DNA of 64,000 nt from Alphaproteobacteria bacterium (GTDB lineage Bacteria; Pseudomonadota; Alphaproteobacteria; Micropepsales; Micropepsaceae). Shown here one piece after another: positions 34,640 to 44,279 of this stretch. Where the stretch lies: NCBI GenBank assembly GCA_028865545.1, contig JAGWJY010000010.1, positions 1 to 64,000 of the forward strand, read 5' to 3'. Each line of letters begins with the position of its first letter. Position 1 is the first letter of the stretch. Under the pieces are notes generated by a model. It was not told the origin of the DNA and did not search any database. It saw only the letters and a list, made by a program, of their open reading frames with translations. The position numbers and the translations under genes were made by a program.

Positions 34640-35197
34640 CTACCAGCGATAATTGGCGCTGACGAAGACGCCGTCCGGGCTGGCCTGCAGATCCGAATAG
34701 AATCCGTAGGGTTTGTGATATCGGGTGGTGATCAGCTCGTTGTAGCCCCAGGAAATCACGGTGCTGGCCAGTCCGTCCCAGATGCGATTCTTCCGCGCCT
34801 TGTCCAAAGAATATGGAACGTATTTGGAGACGATGAATGTCGGCAGTCCCCACTCCCAGCCATAACGGCTCCAGAGAAATGACGACGGTGCTGCAGCCAA
34901 TGCGGACGTCGTTGACGGGAAGGAATCCCAGCCGGTGCTGTGATCAAGCGGATTCTGGTAGGGGCGCCGTTCGCGCACGAGCTGCTTGAGGCCATACGCT
35001 GTACCCACCGAGAGCGCCGTCACGACTGTCAGCTGCGCCAGCCCCGTCCAGTCGCGCTTCCACACTGTGACGCCCACCGCAAAGGCCGGCACGGCATAGG
35101 AGACGATCTTGCCGCTTTCGGCCGATTGGGCGTTGGCTGACGACGTAAAGGAAAGAACGAGCGCAAGCAGACATACTGACAGCGTGCTTTTGCTCAT
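34640..35197 (-). CDS. PAP2-family protein, copy B (degenerate active site)
   Basis: 185 residues, paralogue of the downstream copy. Motif 1 is Lys71-x6-Arg78-Pro79. Motif 2 is FPSTTSAL instead of PSGH. Motif 3 reads SLDKARKNRIWD: Arg becomes Leu131 and the nucleophilic His becomes Asn137. With motif 2 and motif 3 both broken, catalysis is very unlikely and a structural or binding role is more plausible. A signal peptide ends near SSANAQ. The C-terminus SANYRW matches copy A. Confidence 0.82.
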   Translation of the reverse strand: MSKSTLSVCLLALVLSFTSSANAQSAESGKIVSYAVPAFAVGVTVWKRDWTGLAQLTVVTALSVGTAYGLKQLVRERRPYQNPLDHSTGWDSFPSTTSALAAAPSSFLWSRYGWEWGLPTFIVSKYVPYSLDKARKNRIWDGLASTVISWGYNELITTRYHKPYGFYSDLQASPDGVFVSANYRW

Positions 35198-35291
35198 GCT
35201 GGCCCCCAGAAATACGGCGAATAGTCAGACTATATCGACATTTGATAGGCGCGCAATCGCGCTCGATTTCGTGCAATATGACAAAATCACA

Positions 35292-36533
35292 ATGAACGGG
35301 GTGGACGTGAATCAAAAGGCATTGAAAGGTTGGACCTCGACGCAGATACATGTCGTGGTCGCAAGTTATCTGGGCTGGACGCTGGATGCGTTCGACTTCT
35401 TCCTTCTTGTTTTCGTCATCAAGGACGTTGCAGCCGCTTTCACGACCACGGTGACCTCGGTTGCCTGGGCGATCACACTGACTTTGGCGTTGCGTCCGGT
35501 CGGCGCGTTCATCTTCGGCCGACTGGCCGACCGCTACGGACGACAGCCTATCTTGATGCTTGACGTCGCGTTGTACTCGTTGTTTGGATTCGCTACCGCC
35601 TTTGCACCCAATCTGACGGTATTCCTGATCATCCGGGCGCTGTTTGGTGTGGCGATGGGCGGCGAGTGGGGCATCGGCGCCTCGCTGACGATGGAAACGG
35701 TTCCTCCGGCGGCACGCGGTTTCGTCTCCGGTCTGCTGCAATCGGGCTATCCGACCGGCTATCTGATCGCCTCCGTCGTGTTCGGATTGCTGTATCCGCA
35801 CATCGGTTGGCGCGGCATGTTCATGGTCGGCGTGCTGCCCGCGCTGCTCATTCTCTACATCCGCAGCAAGGTCCCGGAATCGCCGGCCTTCAAGCACGAG
35901 CACGCACGACGCGTCACCGTCATTGGCATCCTGGAAAAGCACTGGAAGCTGGCGCTATACGCCATTCTGCTAATGACCGCGTTCAATTTCTTCAGCCACG
36001 GCACGCAGGATCTCTATCCGACATTCCTGCAGAAGCAGCACCATTTTGATCACGGCACGGTGAGCGCCATCGCGGTGATCTACAATATCGGTGCGATCAT
36101 CGGTGGGCTGACCTTCGGCTCCATCAGCCAAGTATTCGGACGCAGGCGAACGATCATCTTCGCCGCCTTGCTGGCGATCCCGGCGGTGTGGCTGTGGGCC
36201 TATTCGGAGACGGCGGTGATGCTGGCGCTGGGCGCCTTCATCGTACAATTCTTCGTACAGGGCGCCTGGGGCGTGGTGCCGGCGCATCTCAACGAATTGT
36301 CGCCGCCCGAGGCGCGTGGCACCTTTCCGGGAACCGTGTACCAGCTCGGCAATTTCATCGCTTCGTCAAACGCCGTCATGCAGGCGAAGATCGCAGAAGC
36401 CCATGGCAACAATTACGCCTTGGCGCTGGCCGCTGTGGCGATCGCTGCGTCCGTGGCTATCGCGCTGTTAATCGGCTTCGGCCGCGAAGCGAAGGACATC
36501 GACATGACGGCTGGTGCACTGCCGAGCGGCTAG
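35292..36533 (+). CDS. MFS transporter, organic-acid/sugar-acid type
   Basis: 413 residues, 12 helices. WTLDAFDFFLLVFVIKDVA, GRLADRYGRQPILMLDVALYS (motif A) and RALFGVAMGGEWGIGASLTMETVPPAARGFVSGLLQSGYPTGY are typical of the SHS/JEN lactate-sialate group within MFS, so a monocarboxylate or sialic acid-like substrate is likely. The start has no clear ribosome binding site; GTG codons nearby are alternatives. It converges on the OmpA-like gene with a 4-nt overlap. Confidence 0.87.
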   Translation: MNGVDVNQKALKGWTSTQIHVVVASYLGWTLDAFDFFLLVFVIKDVAAAFTTTVTSVAWAITLTLALRPVGAFIFGRLADRYGRQPILMLDVALYSLFGFATAFAPNLTVFLIIRALFGVAMGGEWGIGASLTMETVPPAARGFVSGLLQSGYPTGYLIASVVFGLLYPHIGWRGMFMVGVLPALLILYIRSKVPESPAFKHEHARRVTVIGILEKHWKLALYAILLMTAFNFFSHGTQDLYPTFLQKQHHFDHGTVSAIAVIYNIGAIIGGLTFGSISQVFGRRRTIIFAALLAIPAVWLWAYSETAVMLALGAFIVQFFVQGAWGVVPAHLNELSPPEARGTFPGTVYQLGNFIASSNAVMQAKIAEAHGNNYALALAAVAIAASVAIALLIGFGREAKDIDMTAGALPSG

Positions 36534-37405
36534 CCCTTCAGGAACACATCGACGCGGTCCAGCGGACCGTTGTCGTCGGTTCCACCCATGGCCCGCACGT
36601 CGATGCGTTCAGAGGGTACGCCGTCGTCGATCAACAGCTGACGGACGATGAGTGCGCGGCGCAGCGACAGTCGCCGTGTATCCGATGTCTTTTCTCCTTT
36701 TGGCCCGGCATAGGCGATCAGCTGTACGCGCGTCGAATCCTGTCCGAGCGCGGCGTCGATCTCCTTCGCAAGATTTTTGGCGACCTCGATGGCGGAACCG
36801 TTGGGATCGGTGGCGTTCGCCGCGAACAGAATGCTACCGCGCGGCGAGCCGGTCACGGCTTCGGAAGAACTTCTCATAGCCGGCGTCCGCGCGGGCGGCG
36901 GCGCAATGCTGGCCGTGCGCTGCGGTGGCGGCTTGCGTTCGGTTCTGACGGGTGCGGGCTTTGGTGTCGCCGGTTGCGCCATGTCGCCGAGCTCGGACAG
37001 GTCCGCTGCAGGGGCGTTGTCGGCGACGGCAGGTGATGCCTGCTGCACCGGTACCTGTCGCACGGGTGCGGGCGCCGTCTCGGCCGCGCGTACCCGCGTG
37101 TGCCGTTCCCTTCTTGGCGCTGCTGCGACAGGCGTTTCCGCCCGCTGTTCGGCGACCACGCTGCGATGCCTCGGCGCGCGCAGGACGAGGTGACGTTCTC
37201 TGGGTTTGCGCAGTTTGATTGGCTTGTTTGTCTCGCCGGGCTGCAGCAGAGGCGGAAGGACGCGCAAATATTTGCCGCCGGGATAAAGCAGCACCTGCGT
37301 GCCGGCAGCCTCCGGATTCACGGTCACATCCTCGCCGGGATACATCTGAGCCAGTGCGGGCGCGGCGGTCGCAAGACAAAGTGCGAGAATGAAAAAATAC
37401 CGCAT
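36530..37405 (-). CDS. OmpA-family secreted protein
   Basis: 291 residues: a signal peptide (YFFILALCLATAAPALA), a short N-terminal beta segment (GTQVLLYPGGKYLRVLPPLLQPGE), a long Pro/Ala/Arg-rich linker, and a C-terminal OmpA-like domain (SILFAANATDPNGSA ... DTRRLSLRRALIVRQLLIDDGVPSERIDVRAMGGTDD). The domain would bind peptidoglycan meso-DAP. AAGGA precedes the ATG. The exact role is unknown; the linker suits a protein spanning the periplasm. Confidence 0.82.
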   Translation of the reverse strand: MRYFFILALCLATAAPALAQMYPGEDVTVNPEAAGTQVLLYPGGKYLRVLPPLLQPGETNKPIKLRKPRERHLVLRAPRHRSVVAEQRAETPVAAAPRRERHTRVRAAETAPAPVRQVPVQQASPAVADNAPAADLSELGDMAQPATPKPAPVRTERKPPPQRTASIAPPPARTPAMRSSSEAVTGSPRGSILFAANATDPNGSAIEVAKNLAKEIDAALGQDSTRVQLIAYAGPKGEKTSDTRRLSLRRALIVRQLLIDDGVPSERIDVRAMGGTDDNGPLDRVDVFLKG

Positions 37406-37452
37406 CAGCAAGTCCTTCAGATTCGCAACCATAGACGGACCGGCAATGTCCC

Positions 37453-38262
37453 TCAACCAGCCACGGCCTTACCGGCCTCTTTCAGAATTTTTAGAATCTG
37501 GGGGTGCAGCGCCTCGTTGGTCGCGACAATTTGCCTGGCGTCCATCGGTTGGGAGCCGCCACTCATGTCGGTGACGACGCCGCCGGCCTCCCGCACCAGC
37601 AAGATGCCGGCCGCCACGTCCCACGGGTTGAGGCCGCGTTCCCAGAAGCCGTCAAAGCGGCCTGCCGCCACGCACGCCAGGTCGAGCGATGCCGCGCCGA
37701 AGCGGCGGATGCCGGGGCTCTGGAGCAGCACGGCCTTGAGCTCGGCCAGAAACTCGTCTTGTCCGGGCCGGCCCATGAAGGGCGCCCCAGTGGCGAACAG
37801 GGCTTCCTTCATCGATTTGCGGGCGGCGACGCGCAGGCGCTTGTTGTTCAGATAGGCGCCATGGCCCTTCTCGGCCGTGTACATCTCGTCGGTGACGGGA
37901 TTGTAGACCACGGCCGAAACCAGCTGGCCCTCGCGCTCAAGCGCGATGGAGATACCGAACACCGGAATGCCATGCAGGAAATTCGTCGTGCCATCGATGG
38001 GGTCGATGATGAAGCGGTGACTCTTATCGGGGCCGCCGCCTGTACCTGTCTCTTCGGCAAGGATGGCATAACCCGGGCGCGCGCGTGACAATTCCTCGAT
38101 CAAAATGCGCTCTGTGCGCTCGTCGGCACTGGAGACGAAATCCGCCGGCCCCTTCATTGAGACCTGCAGATTCTCCAGCTCGCCGAAATCGCGGATCAGC
38201 GCGCGGCCGGCCTTGCGTGCCGCATTGACCATCACATTCAGGGCGGGAGAGAGATAAGGCAT
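37453..38262 (-). CDS. suhB: Inositol monophosphatase family protein (SuhB-like)
   Basis: 269 residues. The metal-binding motifs of the family are present: AEETG (Glu in motif near 70), DPIDGTTNF and WDVAAGILLVREAGGVVTD. It hydrolyses inositol-1-phosphate or related sugar phosphates with Mg2+; some relatives also assist rRNA antitermination. It shares one nucleotide with the efp stop codon (TAATG-type overlap), a conserved efp-suhB arrangement in alphaproteobacteria. Confidence 0.92.
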   Translation of the reverse strand: MPYLSPALNVMVNAARKAGRALIRDFGELENLQVSMKGPADFVSSADERTERILIEELSRARPGYAILAEETGTGGGPDKSHRFIIDPIDGTTNFLHGIPVFGISIALEREGQLVSAVVYNPVTDEMYTAEKGHGAYLNNKRLRVAARKSMKEALFATGAPFMGRPGQDEFLAELKAVLLQSPGIRRFGAASLDLACVAAGRFDGFWERGLNPWDVAAGILLVREAGGVVTDMSGGSQPMDARQIVATNEALHPQILKILKEAGKAVAG

Positions 38263-38831
38263 TACATCTCCGCGCGGCGCACGTAGGAGCCGTCTTCGGT
38301 GGAAACCACGATCTTGCTGCCGGCTTCGATGAAGGGTGGCACCTGAATTTTTAGGCCGTTCTCCAGTACGGCGCCCTTGTACGACGGCGCCGCCGTGCCG
38401 CCGCGCAGAACGGGGTCTGCCTCCGCCACAGTCAGCGTGACATGCGCAGGAATCTGGATGCCGATGGGCTTGCCTTCATAGGTCTGCACCAGGACCTTCA
38501 TGCCGTCCTGCAGAAACTGTGCCTGTTCGCCGACGAACTCGCGCTGCAATTCGATCTGCTCGTAGGTTTCGATGTCCATGAAGGTCAGCATGTCGTCGGT
38601 GGCGAAAAGGAACTGGTAGTCCTTCTTCTCCAGATAGATTTCATCGACGCTGGCGTCCGAACGGAAGCGCTCGTTCAGCTTCGTGCCGTTGATGATGTTC
38701 TTGAGTTCGACCTGGTTATAGGCGCCGCCCTTGCCGGGCTTGACCGCCTGTGTCTTCATCGCGATCCACAAGCCGCCATTGTGCTCGATGAGCGTACCCG
38801 GGCGGATTTCGTTTCCAGCGATCTTGGACAT
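38262..38831 (-). CDS. efp: Elongation factor P
   Basis: 189 residues: KOW-like N-terminal domain ([38 protein letters not shown]), then the OB domains with [12 protein letters not shown] and [40 protein letters not shown]. The tip residue in KPGKGGA is Lys, the form modified by EpmA. It rescues ribosomes stalled at polyproline. The start is at [12 protein letters not shown]; earlier in-frame codons are unrelated. Confidence 0.96.
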   Translation of the reverse strand: MSKIAGNEIRPGTLIEHNGGLWIAMKTQAVKPGKGGAYNQVELKNIINGTKLNERFRSDASVDEIYLEKKDYQFLFATDDMLTFMDIETYEQIELQREFVGEQAQFLQDGMKVLVQTYEGKPIGIQIPAHVTLTVAEADPVLRGGTAAPSYKGAVLENGLKIQVPPFIEAGSKIVVSTEDGSYVRRAEM

Positions 38832-38947
38832 GGCGTGCGCGCTCCTTGGCGCGGGAAAAAGGCGTCGGTCGATGAGAAAGAGCGGGCGCCTTCTATCAGC
38901 CCCGCTCACGCAGGTCAAAACGGCTTGGTAAAGGCCTCTTTCGCCGG

Positions 38948-40033
38948 TCAGGCGGCCGCCAGGCTCTTGCCCTTGGAACCCAGGTCCGCGATGGCTTCTT
39001 CCAGCCGCGCCACGACGCCGAGCTCGCCCACACGCAGCCATTTGCGCGGGTCATAAGTCGACTTGTAAGGCTTCGCGTTGTCGGGATCGACCTGGTATTT
39101 GAAGGCCCGCGGGTTGGCCTCCATGTTGCCTGCAATGGCGTGGGCGAAGGCGAACTGCATGTCGGTGTCGATGTTCATTTTGAATACGCCGTAGCTCACC
39201 GCTTCCTGGATCAGATGTGTCGCCGTACCGGAGCCGCCGTGGAACACCAGGCTGAGCGGCTTGTCGCCGCCGCCGCGCACTTCGGAGATCAGCTTCTGCG
39301 AGTTCTTCAGAATTTCCGGGCGCAACTTCACATTGCCGGGCGCATAAACGCCATGCACGTTGCCGAAGGAGGCCGCGACCGTGAAATGGCCGATGTCGTT
39401 CAGACGGTCATAGGCGGCAAGGACATCTTTGGGCTGCGTGTACAGATGCGCGTTGTCCGCATCGGCGTCGCCTTCTTTGAGTTCGTGGCCGATGCCGTCC
39501 TCTTCGCCGCCGGTGACGCCGAGTTCGATCTCCAGACTCATGCCAAGCGGTGCCAGGCGCTTCAGCACGCGGGCGCATTCGTCGAGGTTCTGCTCCAGCG
39601 GCTCGCTCGACAGATCGAGCATGTGCGAGGAGAACAGCGGCTTGCCGGTCTTCTTGAAATGCTCCTCGCTCTTTTCGATGAGGCCTTCGACCCACGGCAC
39701 CAGCTTACGGTTGGCGTGGTCGGTGTGCATAATGACGCAGACGCCATATTCCGCCGCCAGTAGGTGCACGTGCTGCGCCGCCGAGGTGGCGCCGAGCACG
39801 CGGGCACGATGCGCATCGGGGGCGCCTTCTCCGGCATAGAACCGCGCGCCGCCGTTCGACAGCTGGATGATAACGTCCGACTTGGCCTTTGCCGCAGTTT
39901 CCAGAACCGCGTTCAGGCTGTTGGTCCCGACGATGTTCACGGCCGGCAGTGCATAGCCGCCCTCTTTGCAGGCCGCCAGGAGCGTCAAATATTCTTCGCC
40001 GGTCACGACGCCGGGGCGCAATTTCTTGGTCAT
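38948..40033 (-). CDS. fbaA: Fructose-bisphosphate aldolase, class II
   Basis: 361 residues. Zn-dependent cleavage of fructose-1,6-bisphosphate. Visible motifs are [17 protein letters not shown] (metal/active site), [27 protein letters not shown] and FHGGSGT, and [15 protein letters not shown]. The full-length E. coli FbaA type is about this size. GAGGACGAG precedes the ATG. A class I aldolase lies in the same block, so the organism has both mechanisms. Confidence 0.95.
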   Translation of the reverse strand: MTKKLRPGVVTGEEYLTLLAACKEGGYALPAVNIVGTNSLNAVLETAAKAKSDVIIQLSNGGARFYAGEGAPDAHRARVLGATSAAQHVHLLAAEYGVCVIMHTDHANRKLVPWVEGLIEKSEEHFKKTGKPLFSSHMLDLSSEPLEQNLDECARVLKRLAPLGMSLEIELGVTGGEEDGIGHELKEGDADADNAHLYTQPKDVLAAYDRLNDIGHFTVAASFGNVHGVYAPGNVKLRPEILKNSQKLISEVRGGGDKPLSLVFHGGSGTATHLIQEAVSYGVFKMNIDTDMQFAFAHAIAGNMEANPRAFKYQVDPDNAKPYKSTYDPRKWLRVGELGVVARLEEAIADLGSKGKSLAAA

Positions 40034-40143
40034 CTCGTCCTCATCTGCCGAATTGCGACATCGCTTACACTGCCCCCTTTTCCCCGTCAAAAGGTCATAA
40101 GGTTGCGGATGGATCGCCTTTGGCTGGAAGCGGATGAGAAGGC

Positions 40144-40764
40144 CTAAAATAGCGCGTTGAAAGCCTTTACAGCCACCTCTGGGCCGCCCGGATGGTCCCA
40201 GACGCCTGCAGAGACCGCCAGGAAATCCGCCCCTGCCTCGACCAGCGGTTTGGCGTTGTCGATCCTGATCCCGCCGATGGCCACACAGGGGACAACCATC
40301 AAGTCTGACCACCATGTGAGAAGATCGAGGCCTGCCTGCGTTTTCGCCGCTTTGGTCTGGGTCGGGAAAAAAGCACCGAAGGCGACATAGTCCGCGCCAG
40401 CCTCGCCGGCCTCGATCGCCAGATGGCGGGAGTCGTGACAGGTGACGCCCACGATGCGGTCCGGCCCCAGGACGGCCCGTGCCTCGGCGTAAGAGGCGTC
40501 CTCTTGGCCGACATGTACGCCGTCGCAGCCCAGCCGCTTGGCCAGGTCCGGCCGGTCGTTGACGATGAAGGCGACGTCCGCCTTCTGTGCAATGGGCATC
40601 AGGATTTCCGTCGCCTGGACGATCTCTTCGTCGGGCACATCCTTCAGCCGCAATTGCAGCGAAGCGACGTCACCGGCGGCGAGTGTGCGCTTCAAGATTT
40701 CCGCGAAGTCGTGCAGCTCGAACTTCGGCGGCGTGATCAGGTATAGGCGACAGCGTTCGGTCAT
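40144..40764 (-). CDS. thiE: Thiamine phosphate synthase
   Basis: 206 residues, TIM barrel. [73 protein letters not shown] and [29 protein letters not shown] are the ThiE strand-loop motifs that bind the pyrimidine and thiazole phosphates. It sits between the two aldolases, 110 bp upstream of fbaA. Coupling to glycolysis is positional only. Confidence 0.92.
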   Translation of the reverse strand: MTERCRLYLITPPKFELHDFAEILKRTLAAGDVASLQLRLKDVPDEEIVQATEILMPIAQKADVAFIVNDRPDLAKRLGCDGVHVGQEDASYAEARAVLGPDRIVGVTCHDSRHLAIEAGEAGADYVAFGAFFPTQTKAAKTQAGLDLLTWWSDLMVVPCVAIGGIRIDNAKPLVEAGADFLAVSAGVWDHPGGPEVAVKAFNALF

Positions 40765-40849
40765 GATGTGCTCTGGGCCTCACCCTTCGACAAGCTCGGG
40801 GCGACGGAATCCATAAACCCTCATGCTGCGCTTGTCGAAGCATGAGGGT
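40765..40849. repeat. Intergenic palindromic repeat (CTTGTCGAAG type)
   Basis: ACCCTCATGCT (40817-40827) and AGCATGAGGGT (40839-40849) are perfect arms around GCGCTTGTCGA. A second motif CCCTTCGACAAGCTCGGGGCGACGG lies just before it. Elements with this core are scattered between genes in many alphaproteobacterial genomes. It may also terminate the class I aldolase transcript. Confidence 0.65.
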
Positions 40850-40855
40850 GCGAAT

Positions 40856-41773
40856 TCAATTTTTGTAAATCTCGATCACCTTGTCGAGCAGCGCCAGGGC
40901 GCTCGTCTTGTCGCGCTGGAAGGAATTGCGGCCCATGATCGAGCCGTTGCCGCCTCCGGCTTTAATGGCGCGGGCCTCTTCGAGGATTTCCTCCTCGCCC
41001 TTCTTGCCGCCGCCGGAGAAGATCACGATGCGCCGTCCGCCGAGCGCCGCCTTCTTGATATGCGCCACGCGGTCGGCGAGGGTGTCAAGCTTGACGTTGG
41101 CCTTTCGGTAGAGCTCCGCAATGTCCTTGGCGTCGACGAAACCCGTCGGCAGCTTCACCTTGATGATATGCGCACCAAGCAGCGCTGCAATCTGGGTCGC
41201 ATAGGCATCGACGTCGATGGCCGTCTCGGCTTCCTTGCTGAGATCTTCGCCGCGCGGATACGACCAGATCACGGTCGGCAGGCCGACGTCCTTCGCCTGG
41301 GCGACGAATTCGCGCGCCGTCTCGAACATGTCGTAGGACTTGAGCGAGCCAGGATAGATCGTCAGTCCCACCGCCGTGCAACCCAACCGCAGCGCGTCTT
41401 TCACCGACGCGGTGACAGCCTGCGTCTTCGGTCCTTCCTTGGGGTAGAGCAGGTTGGCGCTGTTGACCTTGAGGATCAGCGGCAGCCGTCCGGCAAAGGT
41501 CGCGGCGCCGGCTTCGAGCATGCCGAGCGGCGACGCGAAAGCCGACAACCCCGCGTCGATCGCCAGCTGGAAATGATAATGCGGATCGTAGGCTGGCGGA
41601 TTGGGGACGAAGCAACGATCGGGGCCGTGCTCATACCCTTGGTCTACCGGCAGGATGACAAGCTTGCCGGTGCCGCCCAGACGCCCGTGATAGAGCATGC
41701 GGGCCAGATTGGTCTTCACACCGGGATTGTCGCCTTCGTACCAGCTAAGGATTTCCTGGACGGCATCCGTCAT
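40856..41773 (-). CDS. fbaB: Fructose-bisphosphate aldolase, class I (DhnA type)
   Basis: 305 residues, Schiff-base aldolase. LVILPVDQGYEHGPDRCF, LILKVNSANLLYP, TAVGLTIYPGS, VIWSYPRGEDLSKE, HIIKVKLPTGF (the Lys of IKVK is the expected Schiff-base residue) and IFSGGGKKGEEEIL (phosphate loop) are present. AGGAGAGACTGT precedes the ATG; further upstream in-frame residues are not conserved-looking. It is likely separately transcribed from pgk, which ends 133 bp upstream. Confidence 0.93.
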   Translation of the reverse strand: MTDAVQEILSWYEGDNPGVKTNLARMLYHGRLGGTGKLVILPVDQGYEHGPDRCFVPNPPAYDPHYHFQLAIDAGLSAFASPLGMLEAGAATFAGRLPLILKVNSANLLYPKEGPKTQAVTASVKDALRLGCTAVGLTIYPGSLKSYDMFETAREFVAQAKDVGLPTVIWSYPRGEDLSKEAETAIDVDAYATQIAALLGAHIIKVKLPTGFVDAKDIAELYRKANVKLDTLADRVAHIKKAALGGRRIVIFSGGGKKGEEEILEEARAIKAGGGNGSIMGRNSFQRDKTSALALLDKVIEIYKN

Positions 41774-41906
41774 ACAGTCTCTCCTGTTGCTTGAGCGCTC
41801 ATTGTCCATAAACACCAAGGGCGGCCTTGCGCCGCCCATCCAGTCTTTGGATGGCCGGGGCGGGCCCGGCCATGGTGACTCGTTTTAGAGCGGGGCTCTA
41901 GCCCGT

Positions 41907-43103
41907 CTATTTTACCATCAACGCTTCGACGCCGGGCAGTTCGAGGCCTTCCAGCCATTCGAGGAAGGCGCCGCCCGCCGTCGAGACGTAGGAAAAGTCG
42001 TCGGCCACACCGGCACGATTGAGAGCGGAAACCGTGTCGCCGCCGCCGGCGACGGACAGCAGCTGATCGGCTTTGGTCCGTTCGGCAACGAGCCGCGCTG
42101 CAGCGACCGTGCCCTTGTCGAACGGCACCGTCTCGAAAGCGCCCAGCGGACCGTTCCACACCACCGTACGGGTGTTGTGCAGGAACTTGCCGAACTCCTC
42201 CACCGTGGCCGGACCGACGTCGAGAATCATCTCGTCCGCCGCGACCTTGTCGACGGCGACCGTACGATGCGGAGCGTTGGCCCTGAACTCTTTCGCCACC
42301 ACCGCGTCGGTCGGCAGCAGCAGCGCCGTGCCGTGCTCGACCGAGAGCGCAATCACTTTGCGCGCGGTCTCCATATGGTCGGGCTCGTAAAGCGATTTGC
42401 CGACAGACTTGCCTTCGGCGGCCAGGAAGGTGTTGGCCATGGCGCCGCCGATCACCAGCGTTTCCACGCGCTTCACCAGATTTTCCAGCAGCGCGATCTT
42501 GCTCGACACCTTGGCGCCGCCGACCACCGCCATCAGCGGACGTTCGGGATCGTTCAGCGCCTTTTGCAGATGCGTCAGCTCGGCTTCCATCGAACGTCCT
42601 GCCGCGCTGGGCAGCAGATGCGCCACCGCTTCGGTAGAGGCATGCGCGCGATGGGCGCTGGAAAACGCGTCGTTGACATAGATGTCCGCCAGCTTGGCAA
42701 GCTTCTTGGCGAATTCGAAGTCGTTCTTTTCTTCCTCGGCGTGAAAGCGCGTGTTCTCGAGCAGAAGCACGTCGCCATTCTTCAGCTTGGCGACGGCCTC
42801 TTCGGCGACCGGACCGATGCAGTCGGCGGCGAAGGCGACCGGACGGCCCACCTTGTCCGCCAGCGGCTTTGCCACCGGCCCCAGCGACATGGAGGGCACG
42901 ACCTTGCCTTTCGGCCGATCGAAATGCGAGCAGACGATGACGCGCGCACCCATTTTCGCGAGTTCGCTGATGGTCGGGGCTTGGCGATCGATGCGCGAGG
43001 TGTCGGTGACGACACCGTCTTTCATCGGCACGTTGAGGTCGGCGCGTACGAGGACGCGTTTGCCGGCTACGTCGAGATCGTCAAGAGTGCGGAAGGTGGT
43101 CAT
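41907..43103 (-). CDS. pgk: Phosphoglycerate kinase
   Basis: 398 residues. N-terminal substrate site [49 protein letters not shown]-terminal ATP site [23 protein letters not shown] and WNGPLGAFE ... [13 protein letters not shown]. It makes ATP from 1,3-bisphosphoglycerate. It follows gap by 111 bp with a strong stem-loop between them. Confidence 0.97.
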   Translation of the reverse strand: MTTFRTLDDLDVAGKRVLVRADLNVPMKDGVVTDTSRIDRQAPTISELAKMGARVIVCSHFDRPKGKVVPSMSLGPVAKPLADKVGRPVAFAADCIGPVAEEAVAKLKNGDVLLLENTRFHAEEEKNDFEFAKKLAKLADIYVNDAFSSAHRAHASTEAVAHLLPSAAGRSMEAELTHLQKALNDPERPLMAVVGGAKVSSKIALLENLVKRVETLVIGGAMANTFLAAEGKSVGKSLYEPDHMETARKVIALSVEHGTALLLPTDAVVAKEFRANAPHRTVAVDKVAADEMILDVGPATVEEFGKFLHNTRTVVWNGPLGAFETVPFDKGTVAAARLVAERTKADQLLSVAGGGDTVSALNRAGVADDFSYVSTAGGAFLEWLEGLELPGVEALMVK

Positions 43104-43173
43104 GGAGCGTGTCCTATGTTCCCACCCTCCCTTTGAGGGCGGGTCGACTTCTATGAGAGCAGACGAAATCGAG

Positions 43174-43205
43174 CGATAGGCGCCGCCGGTCGGCGGCGCC
43201 TATCG
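43174..43205 (-). terminator. Perfect 14-bp stem between gap and pgk
   Basis: CGATAGGCGCCGCC and GGCGGCGCCTATCG are exact complements around a 4-nt loop, 10 nt after the gap stop codon. No T-run follows. It could be a rho-independent-like terminator, an RNA processing or stabilising element, or an attenuator that lowers pgk relative to gap. Confidence 0.6.
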
Positions 43206-43214
43206 TCGAAATCA

Positions 43215-44225
43215 TCAGATGAACTTCGCCATCGCAATGGCGGTATCGACCATGCGGTTGGAGAAGCCCCACTCGTTGTCGTACCAGCTCATGACGCCGA
43301 CGAGGTTGCCTTCCATCACCTTGGTCTGGTCCGGCATGAACGAGGACGACGCCGGGATGTGATTGAAGTCGCTCGACACCAGCGGGCCGTCGACGATCTC
43401 AAGAATGCCCTTGAGCGGACCGGAAGCCGCCGCGGCCTTCATTGCGGCATTCACTTCCTCGACCGTCGTCGTCTTCTTGGTGACGACTTTGAGGTCGACC
43501 AGCGAAACATTCGGCGTCGGCACGCGGATGGAAAGACCGTCGAGCTTGCCCTTGAGTTCCGGCAAGACGAGTCCCACTGCCTTGGCGGCGCCGGTGGTCG
43601 TCGGGATCATCGACAGCGCGGCGGCACGGCCGCGATAGAGATCCTTGTGCAGCTGATCGAGGGTCGGCTGGTCGTTGGTGTAGGAGTGGATCGTGGTCAT
43701 GATCCCCTTCTCGACGCCAAAATTGTCGTTCAGCACCTTGGCAACTGGGGCAAGACCGTTGGTCGTGCAGGAAGCGTTGGAGACGACCAGATGTTCCTTG
43801 GTCAGCTTGTCGTGGTTGACGCCGTAGACGACGGTGAGGTCGGCGCCGTCGGACGGGGCGGAGACCAGCACGCGCTTGGCGCCGGCGGTGAGATGCGCCA
43901 CGGCCTTGGCCTTCGCACTGAAGATGCCGGTGCATTCCATCGCGATGTCGACGTCGAGTTCCTTGTGCGGCAGCGTGGCCGGATCCTTGATCGCTGTCAC
44001 CTTGATCTTGTGACCGGCGACGATCATCACGTCACCTTCGACCGAGACGTTGGCGGGGAAACGTCCGTGTACGGAATCATACCGCAACAGATGTGCGTTG
44101 GTGGCCACCGGGCCAAGATCGTTGACGGCGACGACTTCGATATCACGGCGTCCCGATTCCACGATCGACCGCAGTACCAGCCGCCCGATGCGGCCGAACC
44201 CGTTAATTGCAACCCGAATGGCCAT
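43215..44225 (-). CDS. gap: Glyceraldehyde-3-phosphate dehydrogenase, type I
   Basis: 336 residues. NAD fold [20 protein letters not shown], catalytic Cys153 in [12 protein letters not shown], then [51 protein letters not shown] and [16 protein letters not shown] full AGGAGG precedes the ATG. It lies in tkt-gap-pgk order, the usual glycolysis/pentose block of alphaproteobacteria. A 12-bp palindrome lies just upstream. Confidence 0.97.
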   Translation of the reverse strand: MAIRVAINGFGRIGRLVLRSIVESGRRDIEVVAVNDLGPVATNAHLLRYDSVHGRFPANVSVEGDVMIVAGHKIKVTAIKDPATLPHKELDVDIAMECTGIFSAKAKAVAHLTAGAKRVLVSAPSDGADLTVVYGVNHDKLTKEHLVVSNASCTTNGLAPVAKVLNDNFGVEKGIMTTIHSYTNDQPTLDQLHKDLYRGRAAALSMIPTTTGAAKAVGLVLPELKGKLDGLSIRVPTPNVSLVDLKVVTKKTTTVEEVNAAMKAAAASGPLKGILEIVDGPLVSSDFNHIPASSSFMPDQTKVMEGNLVGVMSWYDNEWGFSNRMVDTAIAMAKFI

Positions 44226-44253
44226 ACGTGCCTCCTATAAAATCCTTTGAATT

Positions 44254-44265
44254 GTCAGCGCTGAC
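44254..44265. promoter_or_regulatory. Palindrome GTCAGCGCTGAC upstream of gap
   Basis: A perfect 12-bp palindrome in the 54-bp gap between tkt and gap, about 30 bp before the gap start. Its symmetry and CG centre recall sites for LacI-type sugar-responsive regulators, but no regulator is identified. Confidence 0.45.
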
Positions 44266-44279
44266 TTAGTCCTGAAGAC

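Noticed and set aside
43359-44240. A long plus-strand frame across gap.
   Set aside because: Antisense shadow of a strongly conserved enzyme; His/Gly/Arg-rich and without motifs.
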